DNA of 64,000 nucleotides from Larus michahellis (lineage: Eukaryota; Chordata; Aves; Charadriiformes; Laridae), in the NCBI RefSeq assembly GCF_964199755.1, contig NC_133901.1:28484397-28548396 (forward strand), written 5' to 3'. The translations under genes were made by a program, and so were the position numbers. The notes below the pieces were generated by a model. That model was given only the letters and a program-made list of their open reading frames with translations, was not told where the DNA came from and made no database searches. Below, one piece after another: positions 35,031 to 49,596 of the stretch. Within the stretch, counting starts at the first letter, position 1, and each line of letters starts with the position of its first letter.

Positions 35031-38000
35031 TTAATGGTTTCACAGATGCATTCCCAACTTCCCGGAGAAACCTTCTTCCAAAGGTCTTTAAGAAGTGCAA
35101 GCAAAGGGACATTCTGTTCCCATGGCTGTTAATATGCTTTATTTTACAGAGCCACTCCGTAAATCCCAGATAGTGCCAGTTGAGAGCCCTTCACCTCTGG
35201 GTGCAGAATCAGCTCCCTCCTCTTTGCTCTCTTACAGCCCTGTGAATCTTTTCATTCCTTTTCTGCACAACGGCCCAGTCCTTGCAGTGGTAAGAGTGAT
35301 GAATGCAAACATGCGTTAAAAGCAGATGAACCAGACACTTGCCTGTAAGCAGGGGACTTTGGCTTGTAGCCACCCGGGTTGACCCTGACCTCCTCGCGTG
35401 CTCGACAGGTGCCTGAAGCTGTTACAGAAATCACGCACCTCCCCAGCAACATTTTGAAAGCAAGGCTACATTTCACCAGTTCTCAACGTGAGTTAATGGT
35501 ATCCACAACTTCCAGGATTTTCTTGGGATCCTGGGGTAAAGTGATTCAGCTCCCACACCTGGGAAAAACTGACACAGGGATCCATTGCTTGGACTGGTGG
35601 TGTTCTGACCACCTCCCACAGCTGTAGAACTGATGTCAGTGAGAACTGGGCTGGGACCTCTAGTGCCAAAGGCATCTGCTAATTTGCTGATTACTCTTTC
35701 TCCAGGTCCTGCCCCAGATTATAATTCAAGCCTGATCATGCTGACTCTCTCCTTGGCAAAAGCAGAGATAGAGAGAGTGTATAAATACATTTCTGTGATG
35801 TATGATAGTTGTTTTACCCTCTGCATAGAAAATTTCCCATTCGATCAGGTAGAAAACACATGGTAAAAAACATTTGGCTTTGTACTTTTTCCCCACACTG
35901 CAAAGGAGAAAAGCCACAAAAGTGTTTGGAGTCCAGTTTTAAAAAGTGAAGATATGACATTTGTAGTGTTGTTTCTTGAAACTCCGTTTCTTGCTTGGCT
36001 TTTAAAATACATTTTACATGTGTTTCTGTTATTTGGTTACCCCGTTATAGATTTTTTTTTTTCCCTCAATATTGTCCATGAGGGATCAGCAGCGAGGAAG
36101 AAAGCTGCTGGTTATTCTGTAGGGGCGAAGCAGACACAGTTCACTGGAATCAAAGGACAAAGACAAAGCAGTAAGCCAGGTGGTACTGCTGTCTCTCAGT
36201 CCGATGGCAACAGCCATTAACATCAGACAAGGGTCTGTGTGGATGTTTTTAAAGCTGAAACCCTCTACAATGTATATTTTTGTATGTGGGTGTGCATTGA
36301 AATTTGAAGTAGTCGTCTACTACCTTCACAGGTAACCACATCCTGATTATCTGGATACAGAGACATAAAAATAAATGGCAAGGTTAAAAACACATGTTTC
36401 TTATGATTTAAGGTCTATGCTGGTATTCATTCAACCCAAAGACCAAAGAGATAAAAATAGCAACTGGTACACTAATCAAAATAAACATTAAGGCACCTGC
36501 AACACAAAAGACATTTGATTAACTGGTCAGAACTTGACGCCAGCGAAATTAGAAGCAGAGGAAATTGCAAGGACTTGAAGCTTGGCTCTAGTTCCCATGG
36601 AAATAAGTAGCTAAGAAGCAATGTCACTGGTTTAAAAGGGAGCAAAACTTAAGTCCAGCAAGATCCTGTTGTGCTGATTTTCACATGGTACTGCGACCAA
36701 GGTGGGAGAAAGAAGCAGGTTTGGTCTAGTGCAGCAGTTTAGCTCTAGAAAAGCATTTGCAAAACTAAGAGTGCAATGAGGACTATGTAAACACACGTCT
36801 TCTGCCAGTCTGTCACTTTGCTTTCCACCTTCAGCCATGTCATAGGCTCTTTGTTGTTCCAACCAGTCGTTGCTTTTTCTCCTTGGGCTCATCTGTTGCA
36901 ATTGGGTAAGCAGAGCCCTCCTGCCAAAAGGGGCCTTCCCAGCCATGCCCTGGTTATTGCTTCACCCCATCCGCGTTTTACCTTGCCCCATTCCAAGAGA
37001 GACCTACAGCAAAGCTTGGCAGTATTTGTTACTGAAGGAGAACAACCAAAGCTCTGACAGCCACCTTCTTTCTTGAGAAACCTTGAATTTCCAGCTTTCT
37101 TCTGAAAAACTCTTCATCACAAATTTCACAGAGCTAGGTCAAGGGATGGGGGTATAATTCCATGTCTTTCATATCTCAGGGTCTGTTGTTATCTGACATA
37201 AAATATGGTTTACCCTTCACTAAATGCAACTGCAAGTCTGAGATTCAGACATATTTATGTGGTTTAGTGATATTTGAGCTTGAAATGTGTCAAAACTAAA
37301 ATTCCTCATATAATTAGGTATCTTTGTTGCAAGTCCAATTAAAATAAAATTAAAGATAAAAGAGAGAACATTATTCTACCTTATCAAAGCAGGATAAACA
37401 TTCAAAACTTTTTCTTAGGAATCTATGCAGAGCCATTTTCCAAGAAAAGATCACAAGAAAGCAAAATTCTTTACTAAACAGAAACTGTTAAGTGCCCAAC
37501 ATCAAACCAAAGGACTTAAAAGATGTTTTTCTTTAAAAGAAAAAAAAAAAACAACAACAAAACCCAAAATGACATCCTGAAGATAAGTGGGCTGAACAAA
37601 CCCCAGACAGCGTGCAATTCATCACCAAGCTCCAAACCCATTGCCTGTCAAAAATGGTAACAGCTGTCATTGTTCTTACCCATTTGAACTATCATATTTC
37701 ACATTACTGTGGAGATTACTCCGCAAGTATAAATCACAAGAGCTTTATTTTTCTTGCTGGCCTGTTAGCAAGAGAGCCGAGGCAAGACATCATGCCTTGC
37801 ACTGTAATCTTTCACTTCAGCTGCTGCTCTGTATTGATGACTCTGCTCGGCTTGTTGCAACACCAGCAGGGGACATGCCGGAGCTCACCTGCAAATGAGG
37901 ACCTTGTTCTTGCAATAAGCACGTTGTGGCTGAGCCTAGAAACCCTTGGGTTTTTGTGCTGCGTGCTCTGATACTGACCCGATGCAGAGCCAAGGCATGA

Positions 38001-41000
38001 CTGTCCCATAGGCACTGGGAAGCTCCTGGCAGCGCTCATTAGGACTCCAGTCCTTCTGCTATATGAGCACTGGGATGGTACTGGCGAGCCTCCATCACCT
38101 GGTAGCCATGAGGGTTTCTCACACCACACAGATTCCAGCCAGCTGGGGGAAATCACGGCTGTGTCTGCGAGCCCATTTCTGAGATATTCTGTTGCTGCTT
38201 CAAAGCCACAAAATAGAATATTAACTGCTGCTACCTATCTTAATCAAAGGCACCACTGAGTCATAACTGGCCTCACCAGGCTTGGATTGGACACCTGATG
38301 GGACTCTACTTTAGGGCAAATAAAATTATGATGGATGAGTATCTTACCAAAAGAATAATTTATAAATAGCTTGTACAAAGCTCTGAGAATAAGTCCGCTC
38401 TGGCTGAAACAATTTTTTTCCACTTTTAAAAGTTGTAGCATGGATACTCTGAGCGTATTCGTTACCACAAAGCTGAAAATATACGCATACCAGCAGTCTT
38501 GGTGATTTCAGAAGCTCTTAAGGGACCCTGTATATCTCAAGTATCATTTTCTAGTCATGTAAATATCAAAGGGAGAAAAATCAAAACAAATCCCACCCTT
38601 AGAAATAAAAAAGCAGAGTCCAAAAATAGGTTAGAGTGGTGTTTTTGCTCTCATCCCACAGACGAGATATGGAACGCTTTTTACACAGTGCTTTCTAAAA
38701 AGATACTGAAGCAAGACATTGAAGCATGGGACTTAGTGACAAAATGAAATGTAAGCAGTGTCACACACTCTGTGTTATTAATAATGTGTTTTCTGGAGTA
38801 GGTGTAGATTTTTAAACAATGCCATATATTTTATTAGATGTATGGTACCATGTATTTTATGAGATATATGGTACTGACACTGTCAACTTCTACAATATAA
38901 ACTTCCCTCTATTTTCATTTTCCTGACTATGTAGATAAATAGATGCAGGTAGGTTTCATCGGATGTAAACAGAGGGAACTTAGAATTCATGAAGTTATGC
39001 AAGAGGCATAAGACTAGTGATTTTGAGAAAATGTCTAGGTATTTCTGTGTCCCACGTTAAACATTTTGTCTGAGAGTATTTCAAGGCCAAGGATGTTCCA
39101 CTTTCTGAAATGAAGCTCCCATAAGATTTCTCAGGAAGGCACTTCAGATTAGTCATTGCTTTTCAAAGCTTTCATTTCAATAACTGTGTTCACTGTAACG
39201 ATATAATTTCCAGTGTTTGGTGATATGAAAATATGTTAGGACCACGACAGTCATCTTTGCCCGTATTTTACTGAAGTATCTACTGTAAATGCTGACTCAG
39301 CTGTTGATAGCTGCACCTTTTGTAGACGCAAATGCGGTCAGAGGATGCTCAAGTATGCAACTGTTCCTACCATCTGTGCTCAGATAAAACAGATTCAACG
39401 ATGGCTTAGTCCCTGCAGGGCTTGACTAGAGTCAAGACCCTGCCCATGGAAGGAGCAAAGGTTGCGGGAGCAGCACACAGATCGCACGGCTTGTGCGAAG
39501 AAATGCTGAAAGTGTGGCACTCGAGTTCCCATGCAGAGTACAGAAACTGTACAAAGGAACACAGACCTACTGGGACGCATTCTTTTAACAGACACAAGCA
39601 TGAATCAAGAAACAATTAACTGTCACACGTGCACCAACACTTGTGGAAGACTAGTCAGTCACTGTCCTCATCTCATTTGAATAAAGAGCATGAAACCAAA
39701 TGGACATGCAGAACAAATAAGGAAGCTTCTCTTTAGAATGGGCAGGAAGGAGACAAGTTGGACACCTTGCAAAACCGACTACACTGTCTAATAAAACCAT
39801 TTTTAGTTACAGATTTTAGAAATTTAAAACCCCAAACTCACTTCAATGCCATAAAAGTAGGAAACCATGAAGCAGGAGACACAAACAGAAGTGGTAAAAC
39901 CCATCTAGAAGCCTAGGAACTATTGAATTAGGACACGATAAAGTGTATGGAAAACAAAACATTATTAGACTATTTTTCATTGCCAACAGACTCTCAACCC
40001 TATACTATTTATGTATATACACTGACTGAACATGACAACTTTTCTTAACATTTCTAACAACTTTACATTTAGCTTCCTTCCTTCATCTTTAGCATGAGAA
40101 CTAAAAACTATTCATTGTTAGAGTGCCATCTTCAGCATTTAAAGTAAAAATAAGAAACCTTTCTATCAATAAAAATCAAGAAATATATTGTGTTTTTCTA
40201 TATTAGAAAAATCATCTCCTTTCCCAACAGCATTGGAGTGATACGTGGAAGTTCTTCATACCTGGTATGAAGAGTGTATTATCAGAATATGTTATCTATA
40301 TAAATACATAGCCCATTTAAAGGCCAGTTAAAATAGCCTTCAAGATATGCCTTCAAGATAAGCTCTTAGGAGACAAGAATGGCATTGGAATTTCTTAACA
40401 AGAGAATCAAACACCGATGCAGATTTACTGGATAAACACTTAAATGTTCTGATCAAGGATATCAACTGAAGAAGCAAAGTCAATTGCTTGGTGAAGATGC
40501 ATTGCAAATGGAAATTAGGGAGTAATCTGTTTCTCTGGGCTGACTAAGATGAAAAGGAAAGCTGCAATCACTTGCAATCTTTGGCAGGGTCAATCAAGAC
40601 ACCTCTTACAACTGTTGTATGGTTCAAATTTTTAAATTTGCTGTTTAAGAAGCCCAGGGAAGTATAGTTGTCATTCACTCAAAGAGTGAAAATGCAGCCC
40701 TAATCTGCTGAAATCAGCGCAGCAGGTATTTGTAAATAATGAAGAACACCTGGTCCAGCCAGATATATTTTGCTGCTTTCCCATCATTAACACCATAGAT
40801 TTCCGTGGTTGTTTGGGTTTTTTCTCCCTGATATTCAAAGTATTTTACAAGGAAAGTAAGTTGAGCTGCATTTTGAATACAGGTGGGCAGAGACAGATAA
40901 ATGTAATAATTTGCTCCAGGCTTCCTGAGTGAATCAGTTGGTAGGGGCACAAAATGTCCCTGCGGTTCCTCTGCTTCCAGCTCTGCACTCCCCAGGAGAG

Positions 41001-44000
41001 GACAGCCATTCCGAATTGAAAAGCCACGTAAGGAAAGCTAAAGGCACTGTGAGCTTGTACTTCAAAAATTAGTGGATTCTGAACTTTATTGTAGCCTCTG
41101 GACATCTAAACCAAAGGTTATTCACATGTATTTACTTGTACATCTCCAGTCTGGGAGGCAAAAAATCCCCACTGAAATAGTTTTGAACTCCAAATGGAGA
41201 AATTACAATGATTATCACTGAATCAGAATCTGCCTTCATCTACAGTGGTACAAAGCTGAAGTAGTCAGATCACTGGATAATGATAATTACTCTGTTAGTG
41301 TAGGAATGTTTTTGCAGGGTTATTCTATTATTGTAGGAACGTGGCAGAATCTGGATCTACACTTATCTAATAAAACCCTTTTGCAGAACCATAAATTATT
41401 TTCCTAAATGGTTTATCTTGTGCTTTAAAATATATTATATGCAGCCAACTTGTCTACCACATATGGTATTTAGTAATGCAAAGGAACTACTCTGTCATAG
41501 TTCTTCAACTTATTTTAAGAAGTAATATGCATTTGACAATAACATATACAGAGGAAAATCCATAACAATACATACAGACAGCACAACAGTTTACTACAAA
41601 GCACTGCAAAAGCATGAAACTAACTAGTCACCGTGGTAAAAAGCACTAACACATCTTGTTCAAATATTGGCTGATTAACTGAAGGAAATAAGTTTCCACT
41701 GAATATTATTAGTTCAGTTTTAGTAGCAAAAATACTAGGTGATAGGCATCTTATTATCTTAATCTCAAACTGGAAAAAGAAGCTGTGCTTTTCCCGTCAG
41801 ACATGGGCATGTGTATACCTTGTGCATGCCTGTTAATGCAAAAAAACTTGAAAAAAAAAAAAATAAAAGGAAGAAAGCACAGAAGGGAAGAAAGCTTCTG
41901 TAAACAGAGCAGAAGACACAAAACATCCCCAACCCATCTCTGTCCTCACTCCTCTTACCTTGCATTGGATACAAGCAATTCCAACCTTAATAGTCCTGCT
42001 ATGTTCTTCCCCCTAACTTATCCCTAATGTTCAGCTTGCTTTCAGAGTTTTTATAGTCTCTGCTGTAGGCTACAAACTCCAATCCCTGCCTTTGCTTTCT
42101 CTTACATCATTTCTAAAGATTTTCCACTGATCCTTGCCCTAAACCTTTCTCTGTCCTGCACTCTCACACACATACTTGCCTCACATTTGTTATATTTATT
42201 GCTCTGATCAAGATGATTAGGTTAAAATTAAAGGTCTAGGGTTTTGTGTTGGTTTTTGTTGTTTTTTTTTTCTTTTTTCTTTCAAGATTCAGACAGTCAT
42301 GGGAGTAGAAAGATTTTCAGCAGCATCACCATTCCTCTAACCTCTCACTTTTGCAAACTGTAATACAGAAACTTGATGTCCTGATTTATTATTTTTTTGA
42401 GCTTTATTTCTTTGGGACAACAGGAATAATTTTAGAAGGACGGCATTAACATCAGGAAGAAATTAATTAGTGCATTTTTACTAGACCAACACTATTGTGA
42501 GATAAGCATTAGAAAAGGAGTGTGTTTTGTAAAGCAAGCCACAAGAACTTAAGTCTTTCAGACACTTCATTTCAGTTACTGAAATGATTGTAAAGTGAGC
42601 TATGAAGCTGCCTATCTTCTCTTCCCTGGCGGTACCAGAAGACCTATTTCTTCCCCTGTTTGCCTCACTAGGATATGTCTATCTTCTCTCTTGCCTTCTT
42701 TTTTTTTTAATCTCAGTTTTTAATTGATTCACACAGCAATTGTAGATCCATTTGGGGGTCTAAAATTCCGACCTGTGCAGGCTCCTTAACAGTTAATTCA
42801 TAGTGACTTTATTCTCTCAACAGATAGGCACAGTACTGTCAAAATAGTTTTCACTCCAACTTGCCAAAAGCTCTTCCTACAAGCAACTGACAGTAAAAGC
42901 AAATTTCAAATGCAGCTTTGCAATAAGTGGGAAAAATTTGCCAGCCAAGGAGCAAATGCTTTGATTTCAACATCTGTCTTGATCAGAGTGATTAGAGAAA
43001 GACAAGAGTTTAATCATATTATCACACAGCTCATTTCCCAGATGAAGATGGCCACAGAATTTTGCAGAGCTGACTTCAAGTGCCAAATCAGGAAAGTTCA
43101 TTGCAAAGCATGTTTTTGCCACACTCCCTGACTGAGGTATCAGAGATGGGGGGGGTGGGGAAAGTCAACGGAGAATGAGAGCCTGGTTTTGATCATGAGC
43201 ACAACACAGATGTACAGTCCCAGAGAACAAGGAGAGGCAAAGCAAGTAATTCTACAGCATCTCAGTGCAGGCAGGTGTAGGACTATGGCCTAGCGTAGCG
43301 CCGCAGAAACACGCATTAGCCACGTGCGCACCCACCTCAGGCTGGAGCAGGCAGGATGGGACTGTTGTCCACTGCAGGGCAAAACAGGACAGGGATGGCA
43401 GCTGTAGAGGTCCAAATGGGCTCTGTGGACACTACAGCCGCAGCAGAACCAAAAGAGCAGAGCTAAACAATGCCAGACGGCTGAAACACAGCTAAAAACT
43501 CTACCACTGGAGGAGAACTGGACTATGCTCCATTTTACAGTGCTGCCTCTGTTTAAACGGAGGCTTCTTGCTAGAAGTCCAAGGACACAGCAGTACTTGC
43601 CTGATCTGTATAAAACATGTGAGCAGGATCTCAGGAAAAAAGAGAACTATGATCTAACTACAAGATATTATTAGATTTATGGGGTACTTCTGCCACATAC
43701 GACCAGGAGGTGTTGCTGACCAGCCACTGCAGTTCTGCGTGCTCAGTTTCTTTTTTTTTCTTTTTTTGTGTTGGAAAGACACAAGGCAGAACTCGCAGGC
43801 ATCTACTCCTGTTGGGAGGTTTTTCCAAGTCCTACCTCAAGCTCTTTAGAGCAGGACCTCTGTAAGGCTCCATTCTGCCACCACATTTAGCGTTGATGAA
43901 GCTGGTAGGAGGCATGGCCTGTGCCACAGTGAGTAAGCTGATGACAGACAACCAAATGCTGGTAAAGTAGGCATTTCAGTATTTCACAATGCAGGGTGAA

Positions 44001-47000
44001 GCCTGGAGGATGGCCAAGACTCAGCCAACTGAAGCTTAGCGCCTCACAAGAGTGAGTGTGGTGGTGGGCTGCAGAAAAAGCAGGAAGAGAAATGCAGACA
44101 TATTGTCATCTCCTTTGACTCAAAGAGGATGTCTAAGACCTGGTGCTAAAATTCGCTTTTAGGCCCTCCAATGATTGGTGATCCTATAACAAAGCTCCAG
44201 CCACTTTTGTACCACCTGGACCTACTGTGAGGTTGTAGTTTTTCCTGTTAGGTAAGTAATACAGACTTTTTCTATTTCCAAATGAATTTATCACCGTTCT
44301 CTTCCTACAAAATCATACAATCTAAAGGATTTCAGAAGTGGATGCTGATAGACACAACTATCATCATCTCTGACTAGGTGTGAAAGACTCGTATCTGAAT
44401 AATAAGCCATCTTCATGGACTGCTACTTGACCTTAGAATAGAACATATGTTACCAGCACACTGTTTTTTTATGAAAAAAAAAAAAAAAAAGAATAGAGTG
44501 TTAGTGTTAACATTTAATTTCTTGCTCTGCATTGACTTAGATTTAGCAAGAACTTATAGATAACTTTTGGACAACTTCTAGAGAAGGCTGATAAGGAAGC
44601 TTCCCAGATAATGAAAAAAGTATATGGTGGTTACTTAGCTGGCAGAGTGCACAAGGAACAGACATCCTCAACGCTACTGTGGTTTAATTATACTTACAAT
44701 ATAACTAAATTAGGGCAACCAAGAGTTTGGAAGGAATCTTTATTGTCTCAACCATAAATGAATAAACAAACATAATGTGATTTTCTCAACTATGAAGACA
44801 AAACCAAAGAAAGCAGAGGAGGTAAGGATACAAGCCATGATGCTCTTTTTGTTACCATCCAAGAGAAAGACAAGCTTGCCTCCCTGCCACCCTCATGCTC
44901 TTGCAATTATTTTCTGTAATTCTTTCAATATTTTTGCAAATCAATTGAGTTAGCTCAATGTTTTCCTTAATTCCTTTCATAGACAAGTTCTTATTCAGAG
45001 AGCAGGAGTTAGCAAGGGTTCACTTGTGTAAGTGTTGAGCAATCTTGCTCTTCGTCAGCCTTGCCTCTGGAAACTATATTTGGGTTTGTCACACCTCGTC
45101 TTTAAAACCTTAGGAATAACACAGGAATATGGTGACACGCGCTTGCTAGTTTTGCTGCACCATACTTTTAATCTTTTTCTTCCACTAAAACATGTACCAG
45201 TACTGTTACGTCACTGTGGTCTCAGTCACAGAAGTCAACCCCTTCTGTCTCTAAGTTGTCCCAAGGCAACTCCACCTTCCAGCCTCTTCAAATTACATCA
45301 CCCTTTCCACTGATCACTGATTGCTCACACAAGGTTGCATATTTGTCATTTATAAATCAACAAGAATAGTGCGGGGTCCAGAAAGCATCGTGGACAAAGT
45401 AGTAGACCTCTCATCATGAATTTTAAATTGAGCTGGCATGGAGTAAAGGCGTGTGACTTGATAACGTTCTGATTGCTACGATTATTCAGAGTTTCAGTGC
45501 ATCATTAGAAATAGTTTAGTACTGGGTTTAGCATGGGAAATAAAGCCAACATTGCAGCTAGAAAAAGTGGATTTTTTGTTTAAGTTTTGAAAGTTTTGCC
45601 CCCAAATTCCACGAAATAATCCAAGAAGTGTTTTCTTTTCAAATGAAAACCCTAATTTATTTTTATTTTTTTATAAAGAGCTGATCTCCACAAGTCAGGT
45701 GCTCAGCTGATACTGATTCATGTGGCTCTGAGATAAACAACTGACATATTTCAAATTATGATGCCTTCAATCTATTTTTATTTCTTGAGACAATAAACTC
45801 TCCTGATAAAATTGGCCCAATTCTAACACCAGTCTGAAAGTGGATTACTGTTCCACCAGCCTAACCAATACCCAGCATTTTATAGCTCCGTCACTGGTTC
45901 AGGGAGAACGTCCAACATCACTTTTGTGCACGTATGCTCATATCTTGTCTAAAGAAGGGGAAACATTTTAAAATAACCACCACAAATTTTTAGTCAATAT
46001 ATAAGAGGGAATTTCAGAAACCAAGCTGATTCCCACCTATTTTCATATAGATATAGAGAGCCAGAGAGCAGATGACTCACTGTAAGACAGAACTACGGAA
46101 AAGAGACCCTGCATTAACAATGTGCACACAGGTTTTCCAATTAAAGGTACGTTCTACCTTGGAAGGAAAAACTATGTTAAGACAGTTATTTTAAAATCTG
46201 CAAGCTATCAAAGTAGCTTTTGCTGTGTCACTTCCATTTAAGATGACTCCTTGCAGCTACATAGATTTTGAGAAGCAAAACCCACTAAGTGAAGGTAGCA
46301 TATAAAACTGAAGACAGTAACATTCTTCAGGAATGTTAGGCTTCCTACTAGCAGTTTCTATATATGTACTTTTAAAAAGTCCTTTGTGCTAGAATTAAGT
46401 GCTTGTGATAGGAGCTGGGTCATGACATCTAAGAATCCATAAAAAGCACTCGCAAAACAAAGCAAAAATCCCAAATAAGGACGGTTTATTGAAATGCAAG
46501 CTTTTTTTTTGTAACAGTCACGCTATGATGCAGAAGGATGTGTTTGGAAATGAAAAGGACAGTTTATCTTTTGTGCCATGCCATTGGCTTCCAGCCCAAG
46601 ATGGCTGTGAGGAGTGAAGATGGCCAAGAAGAGTGACAGGGCCTTTTGTGCTATGGATACAGTGGTCCACAGGCTAATGGACGAGAGGCAATGAAACCAT
46701 ACAAAGGGGTCTCAAAGTACTAAGCAAATAGTAATAATTCTGGGCCAATATGAGCCTGATCCTAATTCAGACTGGCAACACATCAATTAAAATCAGTGGA
46801 TTGTGTTTCCATCCCCTCTAGCTACGCTACTTGGAGTCAATGCTAAATATAAAGATAACAAACTGAGAACCAGCCCCATCTTTCTGTGCCAAGAGGGAAG
46901 CGAGGGAGAGGTGCTGGTGTTTTCACACTGCCTCCCTTGTCAAAGACACATATCCTGATGTCGCCTGTCACTGAAATAAACTCTTTTTGACCCATGAACC

Positions 47001-49023
47001 CTTGTAGCATGGCACATAAAGCACAGAGCAGCAAAATGTGCATCTTGGCTGCGGAGCACATATTTCAGCTCCAGAGCTAATTACCAATGTGGTAACGTAG
47101 CACAGCACTGAATGCACAGCAGCAACTTAAATTCAAAGACATGCTCACAAGAAGAAAAAATGTGTCTGTCCTGAAACTCTGTCCTGACTTCACACTTTTT
47201 TTTCACACAACCGATCACCGTTTTCTGTGCGGAGCTGAGAAGTAAATGGGAGTCTGGTTCATTGGCAGCAGGGGAAAGGCTATGGAAGAATTAAAGAAAG
47301 CAGCTAGGCAGCAAAATGATGACAATGGTCTGGGGGAAAAGGAGAAGGTGAGTGACATTCTTCAGACAGAAACCAGTGGTGTGGGAGCTGGGCAGGGCCA
47401 CGCATGGACCGCTCACAACTTCAGAGGGTGCTGCAGGAAATGTTGCTGCTGGTTTCTTACCTGAGATGCAGGTAGAGGAAGATGAAGTCATGTGAAAGGT
47501 GAGGCTGGGCAGCTGTTTCTCCCTGGAAGCAATTCCTGCACTAAATTATGTTAATAAGAAAGGTACCATCCCCCCATTCCTGGCAAGCCCATCTCTGGGA
47601 TGGGACCATTCTGTGCTGGAAGCCAACCAGAGCAAGCTGCTAGTGTAAACCTGGGAGGTTAGAGCAATTGATGCTGACTGACTTGATTTCCTTAATATGT
47701 ACTTAATGTACTTAAATGTACTTATGGATTGGTTCCTGCAAGGAACAGCCCAAACAACTGCTGTTCTAGAAACGATCTCTGGTATTTCTAAGAATTAAAG
47801 ATCTCATGACAGTTTGTAAATTCATTCTAATGCTTGGGCCAAATTCTGCTACATTACTTGGCCACGTTTCCTCTATCACTTCAACTGGACAGAAGTCTTT
47901 CCTTGGTAGACTCTGCACCTTTCTGCAACAAAGCTGTAGTTTGCTAAAAAGCTGCAGCATCGCAACTGGATTAATCCAGGATAAACCAGTAATCATCTTC
48001 AATTACAGCACAAGCATTAATCAGTCAATCACCGCCCTCTAGAGGTGGCCACTTTGCGGGTAGAGCTGCTTTGGGTTTGCTGCAAATGAATCATCTGACA
48101 GACCGAGCACTTCTGTATGCGGCAGGAGGAAGGTATTTGCTGATTAGGGTCGATCCGCGTACCGTTACAGGAACAAATTACTGAGCGCTGATCGTCAGAT
48201 GCTCGATTATTCCTTCCCTCTCTTCCCTGGGAGGTCACCCAACTTGCAGCATTTTGCATTCGTGTATTTTGCAGTCATGGTACTGCAGAGAGGAGTGAAA
48301 CAGACAGAGAGCTAGCTAGCTATATGACATAGCTGTAATAGAAAAGCAGTAAAAATAACCCCCAGGCTAACTTCTCTTTTCTTACAGCTTATTTTTCTCA
48401 AGCAGTGTGCATAAACTAAACCAGTGGCACAATTGCATGAATTAATTGTGTCCACACAAGCTGGATGTGTTGGTGTGACAAAAGCAGCAAGCCTTTATGT
48501 ATAAACGCAACTACGCATTCTCATTTCTTTCCCTTGACTGGAATAGCCAAGAAGTTTTAAAGGGAAGATTATAAAGAGTGATGAATAGCAAGTAACGCAC
48601 TATATAATCAAGTGATTAATATACCATTTTTGGTGTGCAAAGACCTCGTTTGAATAGGTGAGTATTTATTTTAGGAGAAACTTTACAGTACAGGGACTTA
48701 GCGCAAGATCCTGTAGGCAGGAATAGCTTATGGCCAGGTTTCCCCAGACACGTCCTCTTTTCCAGCTGGAAATTCTGTCTAGGTGGAATTCAGCAATTTT
48801 TCACATTTTCTTCTGGCAGGCTGTCCAGATGCGCTGGCTTGCCTGCATATGGAGGGATTCTCCAGGTATCCACACACACGCACAGACCATCTGCACGTGT
48901 GTAGCCCAATACCTGAACATATATTTCCATTGGCAACATCTAATCAAAATAGAGCAGATGTCCAGGATCCCAGTCACCATTTTATTGCAAACATTACCCT
49001 GGGATTCAGGAGAGCTGTGTTCT
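35031..49023. other. 14 kb without recognised coding exon
   Basis: AT-rich DNA upstream of OSTN coding exon 1. It probably contains the OSTN non-coding first exon(s) and promoter, or the intron leading to them, but I cannot place these. It holds simple A- and T-runs (for example 44475-44491) and no repeat family that I can name with confidence. Short open frames show no conserved domain. Confidence 0.5.
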
Positions 49024-49596
49024 GTTACAGAATTGCAGCACAGGGGAGGCTGGAAGGGACCACTGGAGATAGCCTAGTCCAACACCCCTGCTCAAAGCAG
49101 GGTCAACTACAGCAGCTTGGTCAGGGCTTTCCCCACTCAAGTTTTGAATACCTCCAAGGATGGAGACCCCACAACGTCTCTAGGCAGCCTGTTCATTGTT
49201 CAGCCACTGCCACAGTCAAAAAAAAAAAAAAAATTTCTGATGTTTAAATGGAATTTCTTGCATTCAGTGCTCATTGCCTCTCGTACTTTTACTGGGCACT
49301 ACTGAAAAGAGTCTGGCTCCATCTTCTTTACTCACCCATTAGGTATTTATACGCATTGATAAGATCACCCCTGCTATGCAATCCCAGCTCTCTCACCCTC
49401 TGCTCATATACCAGATGCTCCAAGATGTGGTCCTTCCAGTAGGTCCACACCTCTCTTTTTCTGGGAAGCTCAACACTCCAGGTGCACGCACACATTAGCA
49501 GCCTGGGATGCTGTTTGTTGCAAGAGCACTACTGGCTCATGGACAACTCGTCCACCAGGATCTTCAGATCTCTTCTAAAAGCTGCTTTCCTATGTA
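49024..49596 (-). mobile_element. CR1 LINE fragment, minus orientation, internally deleted
   Basis: The plus strand reads as reverse-complement CR1. It starts near TTACAGAATTGCAGCAC, with GGCTGGAAGGGACCACTGGAG, GAGTTTTGAATACCTCCAAGG and AAATGGAATTTCTTGCATTC. It continues through ATTTATACGCATTGATAAGA to ATATACCAGATGCTCC. A further CR1-coding segment (CACTACTGGCTCATGGACAA, CACCAGGATCTTCAGATC) follows at about 49467-49596. Parts of the expected sequence between these blocks are missing. A run of 15 A interrupts the element at about 49218-49232. Confidence 0.85.

Noticed and set aside
46843-47061. Short minus-strand frame with a signal-peptide-like start (MHILLLCALCAMLQGFMGQ)
   Set aside because: Tempting as a small secreted protein or OSTN 5' exon, but there is no supporting downstream exon, no known homologue, and one hydrophobic stretch is weak evidence.
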